64,000 nt of DNA from Sipunculus nudus (GCA_026874595.1 CM049320.1:20965714-21029713), one strand, 5' to 3'; shown: positions 1 to 23,204, numbered from the stretch's first letter. Notes: a model not told the origin generated them from the letters alone. A program made the numbers and translations.

Positions 1-11545
<11,545 letters not shown>

Positions 11546-14020
11546 AGTCACTTGATCGTCTAAAGTCATCATATGAGGCCATCTGCAATACTGTAAAGAC
11601 ATTTAATAACAGGCACAATCAGACATTAATTTAAGAAAAGAAAATTAATCACACAGTTATTAATAAATTCACAGACTGATAATATTTCTGATTTCCTTAT
11701 TTTAACCATGACATAAACAAATTGATTGACCATGGATTATGTTCTTTTTATATATATGATGAGAAATTAACCTGTTCGATCAAGCTCTGAATACATTTTC
11801 CAATTTCCAACCATCAAGATTAAAATTGATGAAAAATTTGTGAATATCATTATTGTAGGGAGATTTCCAGATTTATATGTCTTTCATGTTTCTAATATCA
11901 TTATGATGTCATAGTCTTCATACCCTGTTGTGTTTTCAAAAATAACCTGACTGCTGGCTTAGAAGAGTAGGTATTTCATGGATATTTTATAGTTGGAATA
12001 ACTGTATTGTACACCTGTGCATGTTATATATCATTGCTGGACCAAGCTACTGGTAACAGTATATAAGAACTTGTATATATAACCCATGCATATTGTTTAT
12101 TTAAACAAGAACAGGGCCTGCATTAAAAATTACGGAGTTTTTATTCTCAAGTAATACTCACTTGTAAATGAAATATTATGATATGTCTCAAAGTAATTAA
12201 AAAAGGCAATTTGAGGGTTGCTCTGTTTATCATCTAATGCTTCCAAATATTCTGTTTGCTGTTCTTGAATACTATAACAAATATATATAGTGTAATCAAG
12301 TAGTTTTGTTTATCTTTGCACTCTGAGGACTTGCAGTAACTCTTTCACAAATACATTGTGTAATGTTTGCCCTGTGAATAACCTATATTGTATCTAATAG
12401 GTGGTTGCCACATGCAAGACATCTGGTTTGTCCATGTCTGTAGCTTCAGTTTCTTGTTACTGAGCCAACAGGAACCATTACAAAGCTGTGAATATTTACC
12501 TGTGACAAGACTGACCCATTAGCAGCTGCTGTCATGCAGTGAACATTCACTTGTAATGAGACACTGTTCCTTTGCAATGGTTTCCATGGCTTCATGTTAG
12601 TTACTGTTGTCAAGGCTTTTTGCCTTGCCTACTGTTGCTAAGGCTGTTCACCTTGGTTATTGTTGCTAAGGTTAACGCCTTGGTTACTTTCGCTAAACCT
12701 TTACTCTGAGACTTCTGATGACAAGGAACTATTGTCTAGCAGGTGAAAAGATTTGCAGTTGGATTATACCAATGTCTTTAAATATTTTACTCTCATATGC
12801 TGTTTGTTCTGTTAAAACTGTTACTACTGGTACATTACAAGAATCATGTCTTGAATAATATTGTCTCACAATCTAGCAGTTAAAACATTTGAGACATAAA
12901 AGTTGCACTTTGTAAAATGATGTTGAAATTGAAAATTTGCCAGATATTATTTTAATGTATTTTGAACAGAAATATAATATTGTGTCAGATTTCAGTTCAA
13001 ATGAAGCATGTCCTAATCCTATACATGTATTCCAGAACGTATCAGATGTTGCATGTTACACTAATTGTAGAGGTATTATGTAAGAGCATGGTGATCCCGT
13101 TTGCTGAAAATACAGTCATGAGTCACGGGTTCTTGTTTTGCTTTGATTCATATCAACTGGTGTAGCAAGTTATGACAGACCAGAAATAAAATAGAAACTG
13201 TCGCCTTCACAGTTTTTCGACAGAATATAGTTAAAGACTTGAATAATTGGACAAATGAATTTGTAGTTGTTGACCATGGTCAAATGTATATTGTGGTTAT
13301 TTAAGCATGTACAATTCCAGATAATTAATGTTTTGGTGCTATATGTTCAGGATGTCACGTTACTTATAATCAGTTTACGACATTGTCTTGAACAGCTTGC
13401 ACTGGATACCACATGGTGAGAAGTGTAACAACGTGTGTAGCCTGTACTAAAAGTACTGTTTTACGCCGAATATGAAGTGGATTCGCTGGAAACACGACAG
13501 ACTGTAGCGGTCTCAGTGTTACTTTGCTGTATTTGATTTATCGTTAAACAGTAAAATGCTGACGACAAGTAAACTGGCCAGTCTTGCAGCAATCGTGACT
13601 CCGATCGGTGGCGCCCCCTAGCCGGTGTTTGATGAAATATTCCAAAATTTGTTTCCGCTACAATTGTGAAGTGCCATAATCACGTGTACAATCCAGTTAT
13701 TGCTGTAGTGTTATTGGGGCCATCACAGAAATAATACCATAAAGAATATAACGAAACGTTTTGTGGCTTTTGAGAAAATTCCAAAGGCTAGTGTGGTATA
13801 AAAAGAACCAGCCAACTCCCGCATCATGATGGGAAGTTGTTTGGATTTTTCTATGCATTTATGTTGATTGCAATAACAGACACAACATTGAATGTAATAG
13901 CAAACACAGCATTTGTAAAAAACAGAAGGGCACTGGATGTGAAATTAACCAGGAGTCGATATATATGTTGATGTAGATTACAACGTCACTTGCTGTTGTA
14001 GAATAAATATATATATGTAG
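11546..14020 (+). other. AP2M1: Probable AP2M1 3' untranslated region and flank
   Basis: About 2.5 kb of fairly unique A+T-rich sequence after the stop codon, with AATAAA hexamers at 11662-11667, 13185-13190 and 14002-14007. Which one is used cannot be told from sequence; no G/T-rich downstream element was decisive. A three-hairpin run sits at 12601-12690. Open stretches here, such as 12962-13165, show no protein-like motif. Confidence 0.5.
12601..12690 (+). other. Three consecutive stem-loops (degenerate 28-bp tandem units)
   Basis: Unit 1 has CAAGGC (12611-12616), five T and GCCTTG (12622-12627). Unit 2 has AAGG (12640-12643) and CCTT (12651-12654). Unit 3 has AAGG (12668-12671), TTAACG and CCTT (12678-12681). 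Each unit begins ACTGTTG or TTGTTGCTAAGG. If transcribed in the 3' UTR these would form a row of short hairpins. Confidence 0.55.
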
Positions 14021-15029
14021 TACGTCACGTTGGAGCTTTGTATCTTTTCATTAGTGTGTGTGCGTGTGAAACAAAGCGCATGGTATACGTATCCTATTGT
14101 AAAGTGAAAATTAGAAGTGTCATGAAAGTCGACAAACGTTCCTTAAGTTTGAAAGTCCCAAAGGTATTGAATTCAAATTTTGAATTCTTCAGTAACAAAC
14201 TGCCTTCTGCGACACCCAACTAAATTGAGAAAACCTCCGGGCATTTCAAATTTTAAAACATGTCTTAAACATCTCTAAGGGTGTTTTTGTTATTTATAAA
14301 CTTAAACTGTTAATCATATGATGTAGAACCTTACACAAGAGAGAGAGAGACCATAAAGTCAGCTAATCACTCCCCTTTCTGTTAATGTAATATCTTACCT
14401 ACACTGGGTATGTATTAATGAACGTAAGGAAATTCTGCTAAACACGTGGATATAAACAAAACAGCCTGTGTACCGTGGATTGGCGCATTGTCTCATCCTT
14501 ATAAACAGTTCAGGAGATTATTTAATAGAGTCCGATATCGGAAAAGGCCTCTTTAATTACCCAACATATAGTTTCTTAAATTTACGTTTTATTTTTGCCT
14601 TTCTTTATAAATATTCCTTGAAATATGAGCTCCGCATGGTGAATCATCGCACTTTCGTCTTTCAAGGCCTTTGGTTTATCTACCCAATAAATATGTGGAA
14701 TGAAGCGTGTAATGAAATAACGTTAAATTGCAAAGATATACTTAACTCAGAATGTCATCGAAATTCGGTCCAATGTCATCGAAAACGTAATTTGGCGCTT
14801 AATTTTAATTAAAGATACCCTACAGGCCACGAATTTGCAGGAATAATTTTGAAACTGATAAATCTTATATCCCTCCCTGATATCTCGAAATTCTTTTTTT
14901 TTTTTAATTTTTGGAATATTATCGCTAGGGGGCGCTGCACTCTCAATACACCACGACATATACTTTTTGGGCCATATCTCCACAACTATATGTGGTTACC
15001 ATGGTTACGCATTTTGGGTCGAAACTTGA
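14021..15029. other. Unassigned non-coding stretch
   Basis: Contains a short GAGAGA run near 14340 and an open stretch of 114 codons at 14468-14812 on + with no recognisable motif. CGCTAGGGGGCGCTGC at about 14922 resembles motifs seen within the repeats that follow, so the right part may already be repeat-derived. Confidence 0.5.
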
Positions 15030-15990
15030 TAATTTGAAAATATTCAAGCTACATTTTCGATCTTTGCAAATTTTCAAGCTAGACAGGTCTAGTTTTCGTC
15101 ATTTTGTAAAATCAGGCCAGCTTGACAGGATAACACTGCAAGACTGGCCAAATCTCGCACCATATCTCGTCTAACGAACAAAAAAAAAAATGAAATGTCA
15201 CGGATATGCATATAACTCGGTGAATTATTAAGCTAGACAGGTCTAATTTGCGGCATTTCATAACATTGGCCAGCGTGACTTGAAAAAATTGCAATACTAG
15301 CCAAATCTCGCACCACACCTTGTCAAACGAGAAAAAACGAGATTTCACGAAAATGCTTATAACTCGGCGAATTTTTAAGCTAGACAGGTCTAGTTTTCGG
15401 TATTTTATAAAATTTGACCACCTTGACATGATAACACGCAAAGACTGGTCTATCATCTCAGCATATCTCAATATATGTATATATGTCAAACGTGAAAAAA
15501 AAATAGATTTCACAGAAATGTTTATAACTCGGCGACTTTTACGGCCTGAAAAGTCAAGTATACGGCATTTCGTAAAATTTGGCTTGCTTGACACGATAAA
15601 ACTTTAAGACTGGACAAATGTCGCACCATACCTTGTAAAACGAGCAAAAACGAGATTTCACGAAAATGCTTATAATTCGACGACTTTTTAATCTAGACAG
15701 GTCTAGTTTTTGGCATTTTGTAAAATCTGGCCACCTTGACATGATAACACTGCGAGACCGGCCAAATCGCTCAGCATATCTCGTTAAACGAGAAAAAAAT
15801 TAGATTTCGCAAAAATGTATATCACTCGGCGACTTTTACAGCTTTCGGAATTTCGTAACATTTGGCCAGCTTGCCATTACAAATCTTAAAATTCTCATTG
15901 CTTCTTGTCAAACGAGTATAAAGGAGAATTCAGGGAAATGTTTGAACTTGGTCACTTTTACACAAGAAAGGTCTGCAGCTTTTCAATGTC
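15030..15990. repeat. Satellite-like tandem array, unit about 150 bp, about six copies
   Basis: Units recur at anchors 15077, 15231, 15378, about 15535, 15691 and 15839, giving spacings of 147-157 bp. Each unit runs: AAGCTAGACAGGTCTAG, a TTTTCGGCATTTTGTAAAAT step, GGCCAGCTTGACATGATAAC, ACTGGCCAAATCTCGCACCA, CTCGTCAAACGAGAAAAAA, GATTTCACGAAAATGCTTAT, AACTCGGCGA. The core CTAGAC-AG-GTCTAG is a perfect palindrome. Long open stretches on both strands here (160 codons on the minus strand at 15112-15594) are by-products of the repeat, not genes. Confidence 0.85.
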
Positions 15991-16034
15991 AGCATGCCTA
16001 AATTAACGTTTTATTGTATCCCCAGACAAAGTCG

Positions 16035-16037
<3 letters not shown>

Positions 16038-16069
<32 letters not shown>
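16038..16069. repeat. (TA)n microsatellite
   Basis: A pure TA run right after CCCCAGACAAAGTCGGGG, itself a short inverted repeat (CCCC...GGGG), at the head of the next repeat cluster. Confidence 0.95.
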
Positions 16070-16073
<4 letters not shown>

Positions 16074-16139
16074 AGTTTAAGGACGGTCACGCCGCTGCCG
16101 CCTCCGCCGCCGCAGCAGATATTTCTTTTGGACGCCGTA

Positions 16140-17315
16140 ACTCAAAAAATATTTTACGGATCTTATAAAACTTTACATGTGCATAGATGTGGGTGAGAGG
16201 ACGAAGCCTATTTAAAATGGGGTCATGACCTTTACTAGGAGAGTGTCCTTGCCTTACAATAGGTCCATTTTTTGGGGGAAATCACACAAATTCTTAAATT
16301 TCTTAAAAAAAGCTTGCATAGATTGATCCAAAAACCAACTTGACCGAAGATCTCGGATAGTGTTATCACGTACCGGAAACTGGTGGCGCCACCTGTTATT
16401 CTTTTCTTGTTTTCGATCCGTTTAATACCCCCATCAGTGCCACTTATAAGTAAAAAAACTAATGGACAGATTTCTTTCATAATTTGCATATACATAGACA
16501 TCGGTTATGCAATGATGTATATTTAAATTGGGGTCATGAACTTTCCTATGAGAGTGGCCTTGACCTCGAATTATGCAATATATGGTTAAAATCACATAAA
16601 TCATAACTATTAAATAAGCGATGCATGGATTGGTCCAAAAACTAAATCGACTGAAGATCTTGGATAGCTTTGTCTTCTGCGGAAGACAGGAGGCGACACC
16701 TTCTGTCCTTATCTTGTTTTCGCGCTTTTTAATACCCCATCTTTGCCACCTGACAGAACTGTGAGCATTATAAGTCTAAAATTAATGGACAGATTGGGCT
16801 CAGATTGTGCATGTCCATTGATCTTGGATATATCCATCATGTATTCAAGACTGGTGGCGCTACCTTCAATCATAATTGTGTGGCGTCCATCCGTACGTTT
16901 GCTTTCGGTGAAAATTGCTCATATCTCTAGTTGGTTCAAGGTTTTGGTCTGAAGTTTGGCATGTCCATCCAACTTGGAAAGTCTTCTCGTAAGCCAGACA
17001 GGTGGCGCCATCCACCTTCCTGTTTCCGTAAAATAAAGTGATGCTCTTTTCTCCGAAGTGATTTGCCCTATCGGCTTGAAATTGTGCATATCCATAGATC
17101 TTTGAATCCTCCATCTTATACTCAAGACTGGTGGCGCCATCTGCATCGTTTTGCGCTGGCGTTCATCTGTACATGTGCTTTGGGTGAAAATGGCTCATAT
17201 CTCCGGAGTGGTTCAAGGTATTGGTCTTCAATTTGGTCTGTTTACCCATCTTGGAAAATTTTCTCATAACCAGACAGATGGCGGAAATGGTATGCGCACT
17301 GTGCGCTGGCGCCGC
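16140..17315. repeat. Hierarchical tandem repeat cluster (about 309-bp and 277-bp units)
   Basis: The first part has two copies about 309 bp apart: GGGGTCATGA at 16219 and 16530, and GGTGGCGCCACC / GGAGGCGACACC at 16383 and 16690, each followed by TCTTGTTTTCG and TTTAATACCCC. The second part has two copies about 277 bp apart: ACTGGTGGCG at 16851 and 17127, and TTGGTCTGAAGTTTGG / TTGGTCTTCAATTTGG at 16943 and 17220. Within each unit a GGTGGCGCCA motif recurs at about half-unit spacing, so both arrays share an ancestor. Similar texts occur widely in molluscs to my recollection. Confidence 0.75.
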
Positions 17316-17829
17316 CTGTAGGCACATTATGAACGTTATGTCATCGAATTTGCTTTATCTATCTTTTTGTCTTTCTATCTACCCAATCTTTCTGATCTAT
17401 GTAATTTATCTTTCTGTTTATGCCAATACGAAAGATAAAAAAGATAGATTACGGCAGAAACGGTATCCCTCCCAATATGCGGCTGATTTTCTCTTTCAGC
17501 AGAGCAATTCAATGTATGGAAACAGTTTTTTTTTTATCTAATTTAATGCCTCAAGTGTAACACCAATTTCAACACCTTTACAAACACTGAACGGTGCCTG
17601 GGAATTATTAATAATAATTATTGTTCCATTATTAGATTTTTGCCTGACACAACAATTTAATCAATACAACTTAAACACATTAAAAGATACACAGGCTCAC
17701 AAGAGGACCAAGAGAAAAAAGAGAAGTCCATTACAGATTATATATCATCATTTCAAGAGAAAAATGGAGTAGGAGATACGACTCTATGGTTGAGCCGAGA
17801 TAAGCAGCGAAATAATTTTAAAAGTATTA
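17316..17829. other. Unassigned A+T-rich stretch
   Basis: No coding signal or clear repeat, apart from CTATCTATCTTT-like pyrimidine phrases at 17355-17420 and an AATTATTAATAATAATTATT palindrome near 17605. Confidence 0.5.
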
Positions 17830-19170
17830 TTTTAAAGGTAATTACTTCACAACAATATTCACATTTTCAAATATACATACATTAATATATCTATACTCTC
17901 CATATTTTTCTTTAATTTACAGTTTTCTATGTAAAGATCAGTGTCTATCCTGTATTTAAGGTCCTGTAAGTATTTTAAAAAGAATAAACGTTTTCCTGAA
18001 TATTTCACGACGTATATATATCTCGTTGCCATTAGCAGGCAGTAATTCAGAGCTTTGATCATGATATTTTCAACATTAAACACGAAAAACTATAATATGT
18101 CTCCCTTTTAAATGAAAGTAAGAAGTGGATATATTTCGCCACCAAGACTAAAATGAGCTCCCGAATATTTTAACAGCATCACATTCAGTAGTGTTCTATA
18201 TATATTGTATCCATGGTAACAATGGTTGCATCTTGGTGAATGAACAATATGCCATTGGAATAACTTAAAATTACAAGGAAAAACATGTGCTTATATTTTA
18301 AACTGAAGATTTTGTATCCTGGTATCTTTTACTAATTCAAAAGCTAACGTGAAAACCCATTCCCATTCCAAATCACAATATACCTTTTCCCATTTGGATA
18401 CTGCTGACGGGGGTTCATATTCAATGGATAATGCTGTTTCATAAATGTCTCTTGTCCTACATTTAAACAAATCTAATTTTCCTATAACAGTATCAGGTAC
18501 ATGTCATTCTTTGATATCTTTTACACTTCCCGTTGCTGAAACAAATTGTTTCCAATTACTTGGTATTGCAGTCAACACTGAATTATATCTTAGATAGTCT
18601 CCATTTTTCAAACCATATTTTAAGGTAGCTTCCTCGAGCTTAAAAAGTTTGAATTACTAACAATATCTTGCAAAGATATTATATTTTTTTCTCACAAAAA
18701 TCTTTATAGAATATCGTCTTTCCTCCACATCGTATGTTTTTAATAATCCATAATGGCTGATTCAAGATTTCTTCCTTAACACACTTTTCTCTAAATATTA
18801 CCCATGAACCTAACAACTGCTTATAGAATCGAGGTAACTTATGCGGTATATCGTCCATACCATATGAAAATAATAACATATCAGGCAATTTATATCCCTT
18901 AAAATATACATCAGCAACTGGTTTGAATATATCCCGACAAATCAAATTTATCCAGTTTAACTTTACAATTTCTAACATTGCAGTCTATTTATCATTTTTA
19001 AACCACCTTTTGCCACAGGTGCGCACGTTTAATTTTATCAGGTTTATTGTTCCATAAATATTTCAAAGTATACTGTTGGCTTCCTGAACTACCCATTCTG
19101 GAACATACAGTGTACTTCCTTCGTACAGTAATTGAGAAATGCCTGAACATTTAATTATTGTAGACACAGT
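17830..19170 (-). pseudogene. Decayed, 5'-truncated LINE ORF2 C-terminal part (L1/Tx1-like)
   Basis: Read on the minus strand with frame jumps, the order of blocks matches the region after the reverse transcriptase in L1/Tx1-type elements. Near 19164 there is STIIKCSGISQLLYEGSTLY followed by VPEWVVQEAN. At about 19050 there is LWNNKPDKIKR, at about 18830 LPRFYKQLLGSWV, and at about 18750 ILNQPLWIIKNI. At about 18390 WEKVYCDLEWEWVF is followed by a degraded Cys-containing segment (about 18220) and a basic tail (17859-18083). Multiple stops and frameshifts make it a dead copy. No reverse-transcriptase core remains. Confidence 0.8.
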
Positions 19171-19343
19171 ATATTCATGATTATATGAATCAATAAATAT
19201 GAGAGCAATATCTTAATTTAAAACAGGAACCAAGAGAATATTAATAGAGTCAGAAATCGTATTACTAACTTTCCAAATAATTTTAAAAAAATGCATATTG
19301 AAGAGTTGGTTGTTCAAGTCTGTAGATCGGCGCCTTATTCACG
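19171..19343. other. Unassigned spacer
   Basis: A+T-rich sequence upstream (in minus orientation) of the LINE relic. The LINE similarity fades here, which marks the truncation point. Confidence 0.45.
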
Positions 19344-19407
19344 AAAGCTTCTTTTTCGCGATAATTGCCCTTTCGCGAATATCGCGAACACAAAGCCAAC
19401 CAAAGTA
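19344..19407. mobile_element. Fragment of the CTGTGGTTGGC MITE family
   Basis: TTTTTCGCGATAATTGCCC and TTTCGCGAATATCGCGAAC run into ACAAAGCCAACCAAAGTA, matching the right terminus of the element at 8623-9068 (GCGAATATAAAGCCAACCACAGTA). Only one end is recognisable. Confidence 0.6.
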
Positions 19408-20865
19408 AGGTGATAAGAAATACGTTGAAATACGCAACTTCCTGCATGAACGTCATTAGCGACACTTAAACTTTGCATGAATTTTGTATGTGTTTATCTG
19501 CCATAAGAAATCAAGCAAGAATTAGTCTAAAAGTATTAAATATTAACATGCTCGTAGTCTCATGTAGTTTATATTCTAATGACATCAAATCTTGTAGAAC
19601 ATGCAAATCTAATATGAGTTTTGTGACCTCAGGTACATCTTAAAACAGCCGCACATATTTGCATGAATAAATTAAAGATGCTATGGGAAAAATTAAAAAT
19701 GATTGAGTCAAACATTCAAATACAACAAAGAAACTTACTTGGATCACGTTTAATCATCCATCTTCAACTCTTTTTTCTTTTGTAGGAAAAATTTTCTTAT
19801 ATCCAATTTGCTGGTTTGACCATACACATCAGTTGTTTCTAATATCCCTTAAACTTGTCATTTGTCCATAATTTTTAAAACATGTACATGTCATAAATCC
19901 CGTATGCAAACCATCTGACGTTTATGCACTGGGATCTTACAGATCTTAGTTCTTCTGTTTAAACATTTAGCTAAAACAGATGTTATAGACCTGTAAGAAC
20001 AACCGCCACAATCTTAATATGAAGCCTAGAAGTCTTGTTCTTTCCACACTAGCCTCCTCGACACACCCATGGCAATGGTCGATTTTTATTATTCCTTTCA
20101 CAACGTTCATATTAGCTGACAAAGGATTGTTGAATAAAGGGAATAGTCACTGCCGAGGTACGTAATATGGCAAAACAGGCGTGACTCAATACCTTCAGCA
20201 TTTAAGAATATACAATAGATAATAATTATTTAAATAATACACATGAAGATATTCAACTGTAAAGTGTGATGTAAAAACGAGATTTAATGAAATAGTTATG
20301 CTTAAGTACATAAGGAAATAATCTTATCCAAATTATCGTACAAAGAAAATCCGTTTTCAGTTTCTTCAGCATATATAAAGAAACAAAGCCGAAATTCTTC
20401 ACTTATTTTAAGTTGGATAATGAACTCATATCGTGCTTAGGGTTAATTTTTTTCATATTTTTTCATAACACTCAATGAAGTATAGGTTTTTTACTTGGAC
20501 AAGTTATGAATTACGTCTGATTATTTTTTCATCCGAAGTGGATAAATGTTGCAAGTCTGGCATTACATATCATCTGTTGTTGGCCACTTGTTTAAAAAAA
20601 TCAAGTGTTCAGATGGTCTCAAAAAGCTATCACTTAAATGTTTTCTCAAATACCAGACAAATTAAACCCACGTCTGAACACTCATCATATGAGATCTTAA
20701 AAAGAAATCCAATGCATGTAATCTGTATGCTCATGTAAGATTTTGGAAGTTTCTAGGAGTATTCTTTAGGAAGACTTATTTAAAGCAAATTGATATCAAC
20801 ATTATACCCTTGCCTTTAGAATATCACAAAAGACAAGGGATTGCACACGTATTGATTACACACAG
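19408..20865. other. Unassigned non-coding stretch
   Basis: No gene, RNA or repeat recognised. An 87-codon open stretch at 20475-20738 is A+T-driven and lacks any motif. Confidence 0.5.
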
Positions 20866-21029
20866 AGAGGCGGATACAGGATTTTTTTAAGGGAAAAAGG
20901 AGATTTACAGTTTACACCAAGGAACTGCAGAAGGGGATTTTAACCTCTAAAATCTGATACACTCGATTCCATGATTTATCCCAGTAAAGGAGGTAGACGT
21001 CACCTGATATTGCCCTTAGATCCGCCTCT
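20866..21029. mobile_element. Small MITE-like element with AGAGGCGGAT termini
   Basis: The left end AGAGGCGGATACAGGA is followed by a T run and AAGGG; the right end is GCCCTTAGATCCGCCTCT. They form an inverted repeat of about 25 bp. The 164-bp length and lack of coding capacity fit a MITE or a solo fold-back. AGAGGCGGATCCAG-type ends are common in invertebrate genomes. Confidence 0.6.
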
Positions 21030-21397
21030 GCTAAAAAACATAATCTGGTCATTATTTTGTCTGAATATTTGTAATATAAAAGAAAAGAAGTAATATACAT
21101 AAACAGTTTCAACAACTGACAGCTGACGAACCTTACAAATATATTTAAAAGGTTCATCAGCAGGTGAAACATTTTTTTTGGTAAATGAGTGTTATCTTAT
21201 AGAAATAGAAATATTATAATATAAATAAATACTTTAGTATTACGAGACGGAATAAGAAGTAAAATGACATGGGACAAAGGGGTGTCGTTTAATATAATTA
21301 GCCCGAGAAAGAAATGTCGCGGAATATCATGCACGAATGAAAATAAATAGTCGACCCATGTCGTGTCGCGTCGCCGCTGGTCACAATCAAACCCGGA
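21030..21397. other. Unassigned A+T-rich stretch turning more GC-rich near 21350
   Basis: Nothing recognised up to 21340. From there CpG-containing sequence (GTCGTGTCGCGTCGCCGC) precedes the open frame at 21398. Confidence 0.45.
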
Positions 21398-21691
21398 GTG
21401 GATTTTCTCGGCCGCCCTAACATGGCATCATTTGGGTCCATATATCAACATGACATGCAGAGAAATAATAGACAAAACCCATTTGTGTTGAAAGGCGTCA
21501 TTAGAGAAGAAGACTTCCAGACACGGGGCCTGCCGGACACTGCAGTGACGTCACGAAGCCGCTGTCTAGACGAACATAGCGCCCGCAGTAATAAGTTGAC
21601 AGATATTAAGAAAATACATGCCAATGCTTTTTGGCTCCCGAGTCAAGCCAGACTTGAAATAAAGGCCCTAAAACTACCTCGTTTAACGTGA
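21398..21691 (+). CDS. Hypothetical small open frame, unrecognised
   Basis: The frame is open for 97 codons; its first ATG is at 21422, so a protein would start MASFGSIYQHDMQRNNRQNP and end in KALKLPRLT. Base composition is balanced, unlike the flanks, and the residue mix is not low complexity. It is immediately preceded by a CpG-containing stretch. I recognise no domain, signal peptide or membrane segment. It could be a first exon, a small protein, or chance; it sits just left of the 32-bp minisatellite. Confidence 0.2.
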   Translation: MDFLGRPNMASFGSIYQHDMQRNNRQNPFVLKGVIREEDFQTRGLPDTAVTSRSRCLDEHSARSNKLTDIKKIHANAFWLPSQARLEIKALKLPRLT

Positions 21692-21851
21692 TCTACATCT
21701 TGTTGAATTTGTTCACTCTCTGTCCTGGTCTAATTTTCATACTTGGGTCCAATTCAGCTGACCCAAGTCGTTAAATAAGTTTTTATATTGCTCTGTCTGG
21801 AAAATCCGCACTCCCGGCCTCCATTCCTCTTTGTTTTCAGCAACATCTTCC

Positions 21852-22449
21852 ACGCCGTCACCTTTGTTAAAAACAGCATTCCATCCCGTCATCTTTGTTA
21901 TAAACAACATCAGCCTCCCGTCATCTTTGTTATCAGTAACATCAGCCTCCCGTCATCTTTGTTATCAGCAACATCAGCCTCCCGTCATCTTTGTTATCAT
22001 CAACATCAGCCTCCCGTCATCTTTGTCATCAGCAACATCAGCCTCTCGTCATCTTTATTATCAACAACATCATCCTCCCGTCATCTTTGTTATCAACAAA
22101 ATCAGCCTCCCGTTATCTTTGTTATCAACAGCACCAGCCTCCCGACATCTTTGTTATCAACAACATCATCATCCCGTCATCTTTTTTTATCAGCAACATC
22201 TTCCCGTCATCTTCGTTACCAGCAACATCAGCCTCCCGTCATTTTTGTTATCAACAAAATCAGCCTCCCGTTATCTTTGTTATCAACAGCACCAGCCTCC
22301 CGATATCTTTGTTATCAACAACATCATCATCCCGTCATCTTTTTTATCAGCAAAAACTTCCCGTCATCTTTGTTATCAGCAACATTAGCCTCCTGTCATC
22401 TTTGTCATCAGAAACATCAATCTCACGTCGTCTTTGTTATTAGCAAAGT
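21852..22449. repeat. 32-bp minisatellite, about 18 copies with a 160-bp higher-order repeat
   Basis: The unit is CAGCCTCCCGTCATCTTTGT plus TATCAGCAACAT. Anchors fall at 21885, 21917, 21949, 21981, 22013, 22045 and onward with only small slips. Because 32 is not a multiple of three, every + frame reads the same 32-residue periodic peptide, which explains three overlapping open stretches (21788-22453, 21831-22388, 21991-22443). A five-unit block at about 22080-22212 recurs at about 22239-22370 with the same unit variants, so there is a higher-order duplication. I do not regard it as protein-coding. Confidence 0.9.
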
Positions 22450-23200
22450 TTAAATCTCCCCCACTTATTTTGCAATTTTGTTGTCTTACTTTCACTTATT
22501 TATTTATATATTTTTTTTTTATATTTTATATCGCGTATTTTAGCAGGTCCTCCCATGAAACAAAAGGTGGACAATATGACAGTAAGGTTGACGTAATGAT
22601 CTGATATTAAGTGTAGTTTAACACTATGAAAAGATTAGTAGGTAGTCTTGGAGTTAATGTGTTATTAAGTGTGACAGACAACGGCGTGAGACAGCACACT
22701 ATGTGTCACAATCTTACGAAACGACGTGTAAAGTCATTGCATGTATGCTATTGCAAATGCAGTGTAGCAATATATAATATATACTGTGATATGTCGTACT
22801 TATTGTCATACCTGCCAGTTACACTTAATGACACGCTACCTGTTGTTACACGTCTTACCTGTTACATTTGTTTTGTGTATTTAATTTTAATATCATTATG
22901 AAAGCACCAAACTGTCAGACACGGCATGCGTTTTAATGTCTAACACCGACCCAATCATGAAATCATGAGTTACTTGTCATGTATGAAGTTTTCAGCTCAG
23001 GTGACCATCAGTCATGCTGAGCTATAGCGATTGATCCTGACACCGGTGGTGCCATCTGCATTTTATTTAAATATATTTTGTCAGTCGTTTTGCCTCTGTT
23101 TTTTTAAGACCGTCACATTTCAGCAATTATATCAGATTCTCAGCTGTAGTTTCATGATCTTGTGTATTGAAGCCGTGTAGGTTTATTGACAAAAAAGAAA
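22450..23200. other. Unassigned non-coding stretch
   Basis: Poly-T near 22510 and a CACCGGTGGTGCCATCTGCA phrase at about 23041 that echoes the GGTGGCGCCATCTGCA motif of the 16-17 kb tandem arrays. An open stretch at 22626-22901 has no recognisable content. Confidence 0.45.
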
Positions 23201-23204
23201 GATA

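Noticed and set aside
15112-15594. 160-codon open stretch on the minus strand with internally repeated peptide
   Set aside because: It lies wholly inside the 150-bp satellite and its peptide period follows the DNA unit, and the opposite strand is open too. No protein motif.
17830-19170. Possible host gene on the minus strand (open stretches of 74 and 99 codons)
   Set aside because: Motif order (VPEWVVQEAN, FYKQLL, ILNQPLW) fits LINE ORF2 C-terminal sequence, and frameshifts separate the pieces.
21788-22453. Long open stretch (221 codons) that could look like a repeat protein
   Set aside because: Product of a 32-bp minisatellite. All three frames are equally open and give the same cyclic peptide.
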